DNA of 64,000 bases from assembly GCA_016935355.1 (NCBI GenBank), contig JAFGRC010000024.1, forward strand, positions 1 through 64,000, read 5' to 3'. This document shows positions 19,426-29,016 of this stretch, in pieces (position 1 is the stretch's first letter; each line of letters begins with the position of its first letter). The notes under the pieces were generated by a model. That model did not search any database. It saw only the letters and a program-made list of their open reading frames with translations, and was not told the DNA's origin. The stretch comes from Bacteroidales bacterium. Its GTDB lineage: Bacteria; Bacteroidota; Bacteroidia; Bacteroidales; UBA10428. A program made the translations under genes and the position numbers.

Positions 19426-19944
19426 TTAGCTGTTAGCCGTCCTGACTATTTCCCGCAGTTTGCTTTTCAGGAGTTTCTTTCTGAGCGGACTGATCCTGTC
19501 AATAAAAAGCACTCCCTGTAAATGGTCGTATTCGTGCTGAAATATCCGGGCGATAAGTCCTTCAAGAACTTCCTCCCTCCAGTCGAAGTTATCATCCCGG
19601 TAACGTACTTCAATTTTAGCGGGCCTTATAACATCTTCATTGATGCCCGGAATACTCAGGCAACCTTCATTGTAAAAAACAGGATCCTCACTGTAATGCA
19701 AAATGACCGGATTATAAAAAGCCTTTTCCACAATTATCACTCCATTATCCTTTATCGGCGATGTGTCAATTATAAAGAGGTTCTTAAGGGCACCTACCTG
19801 TGGTCCTGCCAGACCGATCCCTTCGGCATTTTTCAGGGTCAATGCCATGTTGGCCGCCAGGGTCAGAAAGTCATCCCCTTTGTCAATATCGAAAGCTTTC
19901 TTCCTCAGTTTCGAAGAACCATATTTTATAATTGGCAGAATCAT
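19426..19944 (-). CDS. def: peptide deformylase
   Basis: GIGLAGPQVG, EGCLSIPG, QHEYDHLQG motifs. Confidence 0.93.
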   Translation of the reverse strand: MILPIIKYGSSKLRKKAFDIDKGDDFLTLAANMALTLKNAEGIGLAGPQVGALKNLFIIDTSPIKDNGVIIVEKAFYNPVILHYSEDPVFYNEGCLSIPGINEDVIRPAKIEVRYRDDNFDWREEVLEGLIARIFQHEYDHLQGVLFIDRISPLRKKLLKSKLREIVRTANS

Positions 19945-19957
19945 AATTTAATATTTG

Positions 19958-20896
19958 CTAAAAATGATAACTCCTTATATAATATGTTTTACCAGAATAA
20001 CTTACACTTTTTATCAAACCCTGATTTATCAGGGAATCAACCACCTTGCCATTTGTTTTATCCTGTTTAAGCAGTTCAGCCATTGTATCTTCCCGCAACG
20101 GATGAACAGCAGTAATGTTTAAAATATCCTCAAAAGCATTGCCGGTAAAGCCTGTATCCGTTCCTTCAAAACCTGTCAGCAATTCTGTGTGGATCCCGCT
20201 TTGTTGATAAATCTGCCATGCTTCTGTAATTTTATTTTCTGAAACAACTTTTACTGTTCTGACCGCCGGAGGTCTTACAGGAACCGAAAGATAAGCTTTT
20301 TCGGGATTCAGTGTTGCAATGAAGGATGCTGTTTGCTGCAGGTGCCTGTCAGAATCATTCAAACCGTCGATGAGCATGGTTTCCGTATTCAGTTTACCGG
20401 GATAATCAGCGGCAAATACTTTTAAGCCCTCCATAATCCTTTTTAATTCAATTCCTTCACAGGGCCGGTTAATTTCTCTCCAGATGCTTTCGCTGACTGC
20501 ATCCACTTTAACCGAGACCCAGTCAGCTTTCATCAGATCAGCCTGCACATGCTGATCATGAATGAGTGAGGAATTGGTAATGACTGCAATGGGAATATTG
20601 AATTCCTTTAACATTCTGATCGCTTTCCCAAGGTTCAAATCCAGGGTAGGTTCACCATTGGGAACAAAAGTCAGGTAATCCGGATAATGCTCAGGATCCA
20701 GCTTTTTCAGATGGGACTCAATATTTTCATACAGCTGTCCGGGTTCATAAAATGTTTGTCTTGTAACGGACATGTTTTTGGTAATACCGATCTGGCAATA
20801 CACACAGCTATATGAACAGATCTTATGTGAAACAATGTTGTTGATACCCAGACTTAAACCAAGTCTTCTCGATGGTATGGGGCCAAAAGCAATCAT
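19958..20896 (-). CDS. radical SAM protein (COG0731-like)
   Basis: ICSYSCVYCQIG CxxxCxxC motif; FVPNGEPTLD. Confidence 0.9.
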   Translation of the reverse strand: MIAFGPIPSRRLGLSLGINNIVSHKICSYSCVYCQIGITKNMSVTRQTFYEPGQLYENIESHLKKLDPEHYPDYLTFVPNGEPTLDLNLGKAIRMLKEFNIPIAVITNSSLIHDQHVQADLMKADWVSVKVDAVSESIWREINRPCEGIELKRIMEGLKVFAADYPGKLNTETMLIDGLNDSDRHLQQTASFIATLNPEKAYLSVPVRPPAVRTVKVVSENKITEAWQIYQQSGIHTELLTGFEGTDTGFTGNAFEDILNITAVHPLREDTMAELLKQDKTNGKVVDSLINQGLIKSVSYSGKTYYIRSYHF

Positions 20897-20935
20897 ACTT
20901 TATCCTTTTATATTTGATTTACCGAATCTGAAATA

Positions 20936-21835
20936 TTATGCAATACTTTCCTGCTCATAAACGATGCTGATTAAATTATTCCACATTTTTTCAAATTCCC
21001 GGGTCAGCAATCCGTCGGGCATGAATTCACAAATTGTTTTTCCCTCTATAAGGGCATAAATCATGGATTCATCATAAGGAATTTTCCCAAGGATTTGAAT
21101 TCCTTCACTTTTTAGTCTGTTTTCAATCGTATAACTCATATCCTCATTCAGGTCATATTTGTTTATGATGACATATACCGGAGTGCGAAAACGTCCGGTC
21201 ATTTCAATAAGCCTGTTAAGATCATGCCAGCCCGACAGGGTAGGTTCCGTGACCGCTATCACCAGGTCGGAACCGGTTACGGATGAGATTGCGGGACAGC
21301 CGATCCCCGGTGGACCATCTGTTATGATGTATTCTGCATTTATTGTATCAGCCGTTTCTTTGGCATATTGCCGGATCTGCGAAACCAGTCTCCCGGAATT
21401 TTCCTCAGCTATGCCCAGTTTGCCATAAATCACAGGTCCGAAGCGGCAATTTGCAAAAAAAATACGGTTGTTTTCAAACTTTTCGATCCCGATTGCTTTT
21501 TCAGGACACGCTTCCGCACATAATCCGCACCCTTCACATGCATATTCGTCGATTATAAATTCTTCCTTTTTTACAGATATGGCGTCAAAACGGCACAATT
21601 CCATACAAAGTCCGCAACCGGTGCATTTTTCCCGTTCAATTGAAGCTTTTGCTCCACTGGTAAAACTCTCAGACTTATAAACTTCGGGGGACAATACCAG
21701 CTGAAGATCAGCAGCATCCACATCACAGTCGGTAAATACGGTTTTTTCGGTCAGTGCTGCAAATGCGGCGGTAATACTTGTTTTACCAGTCCCTCCTTTC
21801 CCGCTTAATACAACGATCTCAAACGGCTTTCCCAT
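20936..21835 (-). CDS. MinD-superfamily P-loop ATPase with inserted 2x[4Fe-4S] ferredoxin domain
   Basis: VVLSGKGGTGKTSI; CTGCGLCMELC, CEGCGLCAEAC. Confidence 0.94.
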   Translation of the reverse strand: MGKPFEIVVLSGKGGTGKTSITAAFAALTEKTVFTDCDVDAADLQLVLSPEVYKSESFTSGAKASIEREKCTGCGLCMELCRFDAISVKKEEFIIDEYACEGCGLCAEACPEKAIGIEKFENNRIFFANCRFGPVIYGKLGIAEENSGRLVSQIRQYAKETADTINAEYIITDGPPGIGCPAISSVTGSDLVIAVTEPTLSGWHDLNRLIEMTGRFRTPVYVIINKYDLNEDMSYTIENRLKSEGIQILGKIPYDESMIYALIEGKTICEFMPDGLLTREFEKMWNNLISIVYEQESIA

Positions 21836-22727
21836 TCATAATGGATTTGATGATATTAATATATATTTTTTTCAATCGGTCATCCTTTTCCGGAAGTATT
21901 TCACCTTTTGAATATGCTCTGGCATATTCTTTTTTGAAAGGGATTTCTCCAAGTAAAGTAATTTCCTGATCCCTGATATAATCATATAATGGTTCATATT
22001 CCAGTCCAGCTTTATTGACAACGATCCCGCATTTTTTGCCCAGTTGTTTCACGGTTTCCGTCATCAGTTTAAGATCATACAGTCCGAACGGGGTTGGTTC
22101 TGTTACCATTACAACATAATCGGCTTTGGAAACCACAGCCACTACCGGACAGGATGTGCCTGGCGGAGAATCATACAACACCAGGCTTTTTTGATTCGCA
22201 TGATCTATCGTTTCCCTGATCACACGGGTCTGTAATGAAACCCCAACATTCATCCTGCCTTCAATGAATTCATCTTTTGCGTAGTAATCATAATGCGTAA
22301 TGCTGCCGATCATACTGTTTTGTTCAACAACCGCTTGATCCCTGCAAACATATGAACAGGCACCACAACCATGGCACATGTCCTCCACCACTTCAATGAA
22401 CCCGACAGCTGGTAACATGACAATTGCATGAAAGGCGCAAATGTCCTTGCACCTACCACAATAAGTACACAGCTCAGGATTTATACGGGGGATGGAAATT
22501 GAAACCGGGTAACTTGCTGATTTTTGTCCATGAATAAAAATATGGCAATCGGGTTCCTCCACATCACAATCCAAAAGTTGAACATTGTAATTAAAATATT
22601 TGGTAAGTATATGAAAAAGCCCCGTGCTTAAGGTAGTTTTTCCTGTACCTCCTTTCCCGCTTGTAATTGCGATTTTCATAGAGGATCCTGATTCTCTGCC
22701 AATATTGAAAAGGTGATGGTTTTGCAA
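21819..22727 (-). CDS. MinD-superfamily P-loop ATPase with inserted ferredoxin domain
   Basis: ITSGKGGTGKTTLS; CTYCGRCKDIC, CHGCGACSYVC. Confidence 0.94.
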   Translation of the reverse strand: MQNHHLFNIGRESGSSMKIAITSGKGGTGKTTLSTGLFHILTKYFNYNVQLLDCDVEEPDCHIFIHGQKSASYPVSISIPRINPELCTYCGRCKDICAFHAIVMLPAVGFIEVVEDMCHGCGACSYVCRDQAVVEQNSMIGSITHYDYYAKDEFIEGRMNVGVSLQTRVIRETIDHANQKSLVLYDSPPGTSCPVVAVVSKADYVVMVTEPTPFGLYDLKLMTETVKQLGKKCGIVVNKAGLEYEPLYDYIRDQEITLLGEIPFKKEYARAYSKGEILPEKDDRLKKIYINIIKSIMNGKAV

Positions 22728-23138
22728 TTAATGGTCGCAGGTATTGATGCCTGTTTTCAGATTATTCTTTATGAATTCTTCTGCCAGAACCCTGACATGT
22801 TTTTCTTCAGCACCGGTATGTACCTGTATGTTTTGTTGGTTGAATAATGATATTGCCCGGTGTCCCATGCCTCCGGCAATAACATGAGTAACGCCCCTGG
22901 ATGCAAGCCAGACAGGTAAAATTCCCGGTTCATGCCGAGGTGGAGTCAGATAGGATTCTTCAGTAATTTCCTCCCCCTCAGCCTGAAAAACAGCAAATTG
23001 TTCACAATGACCGAAATGTTGGCTCAGATAATCTCTGCTTGCCGGAATAGCAATGACTTTCTTCATTTTTAACATTTTAATTTTCTCATCATACAAATTC
23101 CAGGAAAGAATCTTGAACAAATCCTGTTCTTTTGACAA
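22728..23138 (-). CDS. NifX/NifB dinitrogenase iron-molybdenum cofactor-binding family protein
   Basis: KVIAIPASRDYLSQHFGHCEQFAVFQ...LASRGVTHVIAGGMGHRAISLFNQQNIQV. Confidence 0.88.
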   Translation of the reverse strand: MSKEQDLFKILSWNLYDEKIKMLKMKKVIAIPASRDYLSQHFGHCEQFAVFQAEGEEITEESYLTPPRHEPGILPVWLASRGVTHVIAGGMGHRAISLFNQQNIQVHTGAEEKHVRVLAEEFIKNNLKTGINTCDH

Positions 23139-23157
23139 TGCGGAGCAGGAAGTATGA

Positions 23158-23535
23158 TCAATCCCTGCCCTTGTTCAGCTCCTGAATCCTTTTTTCAATC
23201 TCTTCCTGAGAACGTTTAAGGTCTTCAGCCTGTGATTTCAGCATTTTAATCTCATCATCCTTGCTGATCGTCTGCATCCACGGCGTGGTCTGATAGTATC
23301 CGGCAGACGACCATCCAAAGTGACGTCCCCAGCCATAACCACGGCCCCTTCCCATACCTCTCCCAAATCCCCTGCCAAAACCTCCTCCAAAGCCTCTTCC
23401 AAAACCAAAACCCTGGCTCATTCCGATTCCAGGTCCTTTTGTATATCCGGGTGTGTCATACCCAGAACAAAAACCTAATCCTCTTCCGGTCCTGGGACCT
23501 TGTCCCATCGGTCCGGTACGATCTCCCTGTGGCAT
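23158..23535 (-). CDS. DUF5320-like Gly/Arg-rich protein
   Basis: MPQGDRTGPMGQGPRTGRGLGFCSGYDTPG...; C-terminal coiled coil. Confidence 0.85.
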   Translation of the reverse strand: MPQGDRTGPMGQGPRTGRGLGFCSGYDTPGYTKGPGIGMSQGFGFGRGFGGGFGRGFGRGMGRGRGYGWGRHFGWSSAGYYQTTPWMQTISKDDEIKMLKSQAEDLKRSQEEIEKRIQELNKGRD

Positions 23536-23546
23536 AATAATACTTT

Positions 23547-23861
23547 TTACGGGTTTAACATTTTTATTACTTCCTCTAAAGTTTTTTGCGTATTTAATAA
23601 CTTTATCGTGATATTCAATTTGTTCAGTATCATCTGTGCCTTCGGTCCTACTTCCATAGCATGAACTTCTTTTGCACCATGATTGGCCAATAGTTCTGCC
23701 ACTTGCGGTCCAAGTCCCGATGCCGCATCCTTTTTATCGTTTACAATAAACCTGCTTTGTCTTGTATCAGTATCATACAGACAAAAGAAAGGACAACGCG
23801 CGAAACGTTCGTCTGTAAATGCATCTGTTCTATTATCTGATGCCGGTATTGCTATAATCAT
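23547..23861 (-). CDS. NifX-like / ORP-like metal-cluster binding protein
   Basis: IIAIPASDNRTDAFTDERFARCPFFCLYD...GLGPQVAELLANHGAKEVHAMEVGPKAQMILNKLNI. Confidence 0.88.
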   Translation of the reverse strand: MIIAIPASDNRTDAFTDERFARCPFFCLYDTDTRQSRFIVNDKKDAASGLGPQVAELLANHGAKEVHAMEVGPKAQMILNKLNITIKLLNTQKTLEEVIKMLNP

Positions 23862-23895
23862 TTCATGATTTTTTTTACAAAAATAATATTTTATA

Positions 23896-23909
23896 TGAAC
23901 ATATGTTCA
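23896..23909. promoter_or_regulatory. palindromic operator candidate (TGAACATATGTTCA)
   Basis: 10 bp upstream of minus-strand TATTTTTG (23878-23885), ahead of the NifX/MinD operon. Confidence 0.65.
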
Positions 23910-23939
23910 TTTAATTGATTTTTTTAAATTATCTCACCA

Positions 23940-24962
23940 TTACAGTCCCGTTGCCAACATCACCGAACCAACCACCAATCCAACCAACAGATTGATAAAT
24001 TTTACCCTGACAAAATCTTTTCGTGATTCCGCCAACAGTGGCAACATGCCGTGCCCGTCCTGTACAATCGAATTGGCAATCAATATACTGAACGGCAGCA
24101 GGTTTTGTGAATACAATGTCACAAACAGCAAATGTGGTCCTGATTCAGGAATGAGTCCGAGTAAAACAGCTGTGAGCAAAACTATATAAACATTATTCTG
24201 TATAAGGTTATTCAGCATCAGGTTCGTCTGAATGAAATGCAATATAATGAAAGCTCCCCACGTCCACAAGAATATCCGTAATAAATGCTTCTTCAGAATA
24301 TGGTTGTATAAATGCTCTTTCAGAAAATGTTCGGGTACTGTTGCAAATACAAACAGCAGGAACATGCTTCCCACCAGGAATGTGACCTTTTTCCAGTCCC
24401 ATACCGGACTGCCGGTCAATCCCGTAAGCAGCATGATCACGAACAAAAGATTGAACAATATGAGCGTTGCTCTTTCGAATGACAGGTTTCTGAATTGCGG
24501 AATGATCAATTTATTGTCGAAACATTTACAATATTCCCTGTCATGGATCACAAACCCATGCTGTTTGTTTACCGGACCGTTTTTTATTGTCAGGTTCACA
24601 AACCATCCGGCAGTGATTGCTGCTGCAAGTAAAATGCCATGAATTAAAAACGCTTTCGCCGGAAACATCGCAAACATCACAAAAGCTTCATCCCCCGAGG
24701 TGGCAATCATTACCGCTACCAATCCTGCAAGACCGATCATCCGGTGTGTATACAAAGAAACAACAGTGAATGCTCCCATACAACCCGGTATGATTCCGAG
24801 TAATGCCGCGATGACAATTTGCATTATGGGAGATTTCCTAAGCTTGCCTGCCCATAAGTTTTTGCTCTGAACGTTGACGTATTCTATGGCAATCATCATG
24901 ATCAGTACGAAAACAGTGATCATCAATGTGTCTTTCAGGGTGGTAATGAAAACTCCTGTCAT
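23940..24962 (-). CDS. ArsP_2-like (putative manganese/heavy-metal) permease
   Basis: Polytopic; AALLGIIPGCMGAFTVVSLYTHRMIGLAGLVAVMIATSGDEAFVMFAMFP...GLIPESGPHLLFV...IVQDGHGMLPLLAES. Confidence 0.75.
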   Translation of the reverse strand: MTGVFITTLKDTLMITVFVLIMMIAIEYVNVQSKNLWAGKLRKSPIMQIVIAALLGIIPGCMGAFTVVSLYTHRMIGLAGLVAVMIATSGDEAFVMFAMFPAKAFLIHGILLAAAITAGWFVNLTIKNGPVNKQHGFVIHDREYCKCFDNKLIIPQFRNLSFERATLILFNLLFVIMLLTGLTGSPVWDWKKVTFLVGSMFLLFVFATVPEHFLKEHLYNHILKKHLLRIFLWTWGAFIILHFIQTNLMLNNLIQNNVYIVLLTAVLLGLIPESGPHLLFVTLYSQNLLPFSILIANSIVQDGHGMLPLLAESRKDFVRVKFINLLVGLVVGSVMLATGL

Positions 24963-25013
24963 GATGCAACCTTGAAAAATTTTTATTCAAAATTAATCAA
25001 ATTAATTTTAATA

Positions 25014-25027
25014 TGAACCAAAGTTCA
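25014..25027. promoter_or_regulatory. palindromic operator candidate (TGAACCAAAGTTCA)
   Basis: Lies between the divergent permease and VOC genes; 2 bp upstream of plus-strand TACATTTG (25030-25037). Confidence 0.65.
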
Positions 25028-25071
25028 TTTACATTTGTGGATGCTCTACTTTATTTAATCTTTCATACCGG

Positions 25072-25458
25072 ATGCTACAACATATAGGACTGACAGTAAA
25101 CGAATTGAAAGAAATTAAAAATTTCTATGAACAAATATTGCTTTTCAGAATGAAGTATCAATTCACCCTGGATGTTCAGATCACCCGAAAAATATTCAGT
25201 CAGGACAAAAACGTTGATGTATATGTGATGGAATATCAGGGCACGCAATTTGAAATTTTTATGGATCCCTTACCGGAAAACAAAACATTCTCACACGTTT
25301 GCCTCGCATACCCGCAACATGAATCCATTTACAATAAAGCGGTTAAACAGGGTTATAAGGCTATAGTTAAGGAGAATCCGGGTCACAACACCTGCTTCAT
25401 ATGGGATAAAAGCGGAAATATGTTTGAATTAAAACCAATACAAAATAATATCAAATAA
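25072..25458 (+). CDS. VOC/glyoxalase family protein
   Basis: MLQHIGLTVNELKEIKNFYEQIL...FEIFMDP...FIWDKSGNMFELKP. Confidence 0.85.
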   Translation: MLQHIGLTVNELKEIKNFYEQILLFRMKYQFTLDVQITRKIFSQDKNVDVYVMEYQGTQFEIFMDPLPENKTFSHVCLAYPQHESIYNKAVKQGYKAIVKENPGHNTCFIWDKSGNMFELKPIQNNIK

Positions 25459-25468
25459 ATCTTAAAAA

Positions 25469-26830
25469 ATGAAAATGTATGATGTAATTATTATTGGAGG
25501 CGGGCCGGCGGCTATTGTAACAGGAATAACAATTAAAAAATTTTTTAAGGAGCGATCGGTCTTAATGGTTAAGGAAGATACAGAAGGACTTGTCCCTTGC
25601 GGAATACCTTATATTTTTCATGCTCTGGAAAACGATGCGGATAAAAATAAAATGGGTCCAAAGCCATTTGTCGATCTGGGCGGTGAAGTTGTAATCAATA
25701 AGGTTGTAAAAGTTAATAAAACCCATAAAGAGGTAACACTTGAAACCGGAGAAGTATACGGCTATCATAAACTCGTATTTGCAACCGGTTCTCTTCCACA
25801 AATTCCTGATTTTATACCGGGTTATAACCTTAAAAATGTCTTTTACATACAAAAGAATTTTCAGTATATAAAAGAATTGACATCCAAAATAAGAAATTAT
25901 AAAAATATAATCATTGTAGGTGGTGGCTTTATCGGAGCTGAAGTGGCTGAACAATTGGCAGCAGCAGATTTGAATGTCACCCTTATTGAAAGTGAGCCGG
26001 TTTGTTTTTCAAAGGCTTTCTCACCAGAGCTGAGTCTGATCGCTACCAGCGAACTGCAAAAAACCAGGGTACAGGTAATGACATCCCGAATTGTAAAGGA
26101 GCTTGAAGGAATCAACGACAAAGTGAATTTCGTCTTGCTTTCAGACGGAACAAAGATTGAAGCCGATGCCGTGATTTTTTCAATTGGTTACAGGGCTAAC
26201 ACACAACTTGCAATAGAAACCGGTCTGGAGTTGAATAAATACGGCGATATCCATGTAGACAATTACGGACGGACATCCATCATGGATATAAGCGCTGTCG
26301 GGGATTGCGCCCAAACATTTGGTTTCCTTACCGGACGCAGTGATATTATTAAGCTGGCTTCAACCGCAACAGCTGAAGCACGTACACTCGGTCACAATAT
26401 TTTTGGGGTAAGGATTAAAAAATGTAATTTCGGTACTTTAGGTGTTTTCTCGACTGAAATTAACGGATTGGCTATGGCCGCAGCCGGAGCCAATGAAAGA
26501 AATGCAGAAGAAGCCGGTGTACAACTTGTATCTGCTAAATTTTCATCTCCCGACAGGCATCCCGGTACCTTATCCGGGACATCCAACCTTACGGTTAAAC
26601 TTTATGCTTCTCCTGTCGACGGCAGTATTATTGGTGGTGAAACCTGGGGTGGAAAATCAGCTGGCGAGATCATAAACATCATCAGCATGGCTATACAAAA
26701 ATCCATTACGGTATACGAACTGGTTTCTTTTCAAATCGGTACGCATCCTTTATTGACAGCGTCACCCATTAATAATCCGATTATCAGGGCCGCAGAAGAA
26801 ATCATACACCAACTGCATCAATACAAATAA
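25469..26830 (+). CDS. FAD-dependent pyridine nucleotide-disulfide oxidoreductase (CoA-disulfide/NADH oxidase-like)
   Basis: DVIIIGGGPAAIVTGI...PCGIPYIF...IIIVGGGFIGAEVAEQL...ISAVGDCAQ. Confidence 0.92.
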   Translation: MKMYDVIIIGGGPAAIVTGITIKKFFKERSVLMVKEDTEGLVPCGIPYIFHALENDADKNKMGPKPFVDLGGEVVINKVVKVNKTHKEVTLETGEVYGYHKLVFATGSLPQIPDFIPGYNLKNVFYIQKNFQYIKELTSKIRNYKNIIIVGGGFIGAEVAEQLAAADLNVTLIESEPVCFSKAFSPELSLIATSELQKTRVQVMTSRIVKELEGINDKVNFVLLSDGTKIEADAVIFSIGYRANTQLAIETGLELNKYGDIHVDNYGRTSIMDISAVGDCAQTFGFLTGRSDIIKLASTATAEARTLGHNIFGVRIKKCNFGTLGVFSTEINGLAMAAAGANERNAEEAGVQLVSAKFSSPDRHPGTLSGTSNLTVKLYASPVDGSIIGGETWGGKSAGEIINIISMAIQKSITVYELVSFQIGTHPLLTASPINNPIIRAAEEIIHQLHQYK

Positions 26831-27004
26831 ACAATTTCCTGAAAAGAAATCTTCTAATTTAATAAGTATTTTACCCATTATGAGCAGTGGTTTTTACACT
26901 TTAATGCTGATCAATAAAGATTATTCCTGATAAGATTTTATTTTGAGAATATTTTCATTACTTTAATGAAGAAATTAATTTTCACTAAATAAATAAGGAG
27001 GTAA

Positions 27005-27256
<252 letters not shown>

Positions 27257-27271
27257 AACACATTTTTCAAA

Positions 27272-27949
27272 ATGGATGAAAATCTATTGGGCATAATAAA
27301 AAAAAACACAACCGGCATATTATCTTCACTTCCTGCAGGAGTTACAATGGTCGCCGCGGCAAAAACACGGACTCCCGATGAAGTTAAAGCAGTTATTGAG
27401 TCGGGAGTCAAAATACTTGGTTACAACTATGTGCAGGAGGCTGAAAGCATGCATGAGATTATTGGAAATACCGTTAAATGGCACATGATAGGCCATTTAC
27501 AGCGAAACAAAGTAAAAAAGGCAGTCCGTCTTTTTGATATGATTGAAACAATTGATTCTGAAGAACTTGCCCTGGAAGTAAACAGGCAATGTGCGGCAAT
27601 GAATAAAATCATGCCTGTTCTTGTTGAAATCAACAGCGGAAAAGAATCCAACAAGACCGGCATTTTACCTGAAGAAGCAGAAAAGCTGATCCTTTATATA
27701 AGTGGTTTACCATATCTGCAGGTTCAGGGATTGATGACAATGGGTCCCCGATTCGGGAAACCTGAAAAAGCAAGACCATATTTTAAAACCACAAAATCAT
27801 TATTTGATCTGATAAAACAAGCAGGCATCCCGAATATCGCCATGCGTCACCTTTCCATGGGCATGAGTAACAGTTATAAAATCGCTATTGAAGAAGGTGC
27901 CAATATCATCAGAATTGGTACCCTGTTATTTGGTGGAAGAAATTCTTAA
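27272..27949 (+). CDS. YggS-family PLP homeostasis protein
   Basis: VAAAKTR...LGYNYVQEAESMH...WHMIGHLQRNKVKKAV...LSMGMSNSYKIAIEEGANIIRIGTLLFG. Confidence 0.93.
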   Translation: MDENLLGIIKKNTTGILSSLPAGVTMVAAAKTRTPDEVKAVIESGVKILGYNYVQEAESMHEIIGNTVKWHMIGHLQRNKVKKAVRLFDMIETIDSEELALEVNRQCAAMNKIMPVLVEINSGKESNKTGILPEEAEKLILYISGLPYLQVQGLMTMGPRFGKPEKARPYFKTTKSLFDLIKQAGIPNIAMRHLSMGMSNSYKIAIEEGANIIRIGTLLFGGRNS

Positions 27950-27991
27950 AGGGAAAAAGAAAACAGGCATCAGGAAGATGTTGATCATTGT

Positions 27992-29005
27992 ATGAAAGAA
28001 GCCTCATTATACTTCAAGCTCGATAACAGCAAAGTTCAATGCAACCTGTGCGCACACCACTGTGTAATCAAAACCGGGAAAAAAGGGATCTGCAAGGTTC
28101 GGGTAAATCATGAAGGAATATTATATACCAGAGCATACGGAAAGACCATCGCACAGCATGTTGATCCGGTTGAAAAAAAACCGTTGTATCATTTCTTTCC
28201 CGGTTCAAAAGCATATTCTGTCGCCACACCCGGATGCAATTTTCACTGCCGTTTTTGCCAGAACTGGGATATTTCTCAAATAATTCCGGATACCTTACTG
28301 GAATCCGGATATCCGGCAACTCCGGAACAAATTGTACGAAGTGCAAAACAAACAGGATGCCAAAGCATTGCCTATACTTATACGGAACCGACCATCTTCT
28401 TTGAATACAGTTATGACACAGCACAGATAGCCAAAAAAGAAGGAATTCAGAATATTTATGTTTCAAACGGTTACATGACATTTGAAATGCTGGAAATCAT
28501 GGCACCCTTTCTTGACGCCATAAACGTTGATCTAAAGGCATTCCGCGACGAGACGTACCGGCGGATCATCGGTGCGCGTTTACAACCCGTTCTGGATAAT
28601 CTTAAAAAAATTAAACAGCTGGGTATCTGGCTCGAGGTTACCAGTCTGATTATCCCCGGAATTAACGATGACCCTCAGGAAATAAGGGATATGGCAGCTT
28701 TTGTGGCAGACGAACTGGGACGCGACGTGCCCTGGCACATCAGCCGGTTTTTCCCTTCTTACAATATGAGTGACATGCCGCCAACACCATTGCAAACTTT
28801 GCAAATGGCCAAGGATACCGGATTTGAAGCCGGACTTCAATATGTATATCCGGGCAATGTGGCATCTCACGAGGACGTTCATACAAAATGTCCGCAATGC
28901 AGACATTTACTGATCAGGCGTTCACATTTCGGCGTGATCATGAACCATATACGGGACGGGCTTTGCCCGGAATGCGGCATGAAAATATCCGGTGTGGGAA
29001 TGTGA
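27992..29005 (+). CDS. amrS: AmmeMemoRadiSam-system radical SAM enzyme
   Basis: CNLCAHHCVIKTGKKGICKVR...TPGCNFHCRFCQNWDISQ... Confidence 0.92.
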   Translation: MKEASLYFKLDNSKVQCNLCAHHCVIKTGKKGICKVRVNHEGILYTRAYGKTIAQHVDPVEKKPLYHFFPGSKAYSVATPGCNFHCRFCQNWDISQIIPDTLLESGYPATPEQIVRSAKQTGCQSIAYTYTEPTIFFEYSYDTAQIAKKEGIQNIYVSNGYMTFEMLEIMAPFLDAINVDLKAFRDETYRRIIGARLQPVLDNLKKIKQLGIWLEVTSLIIPGINDDPQEIRDMAAFVADELGRDVPWHISRFFPSYNMSDMPPTPLQTLQMAKDTGFEAGLQYVYPGNVASHEDVHTKCPQCRHLLIRRSHFGVIMNHIRDGLCPECGMKISGVGM

Positions 29006-29016
29006 TGTGAAAAGTT

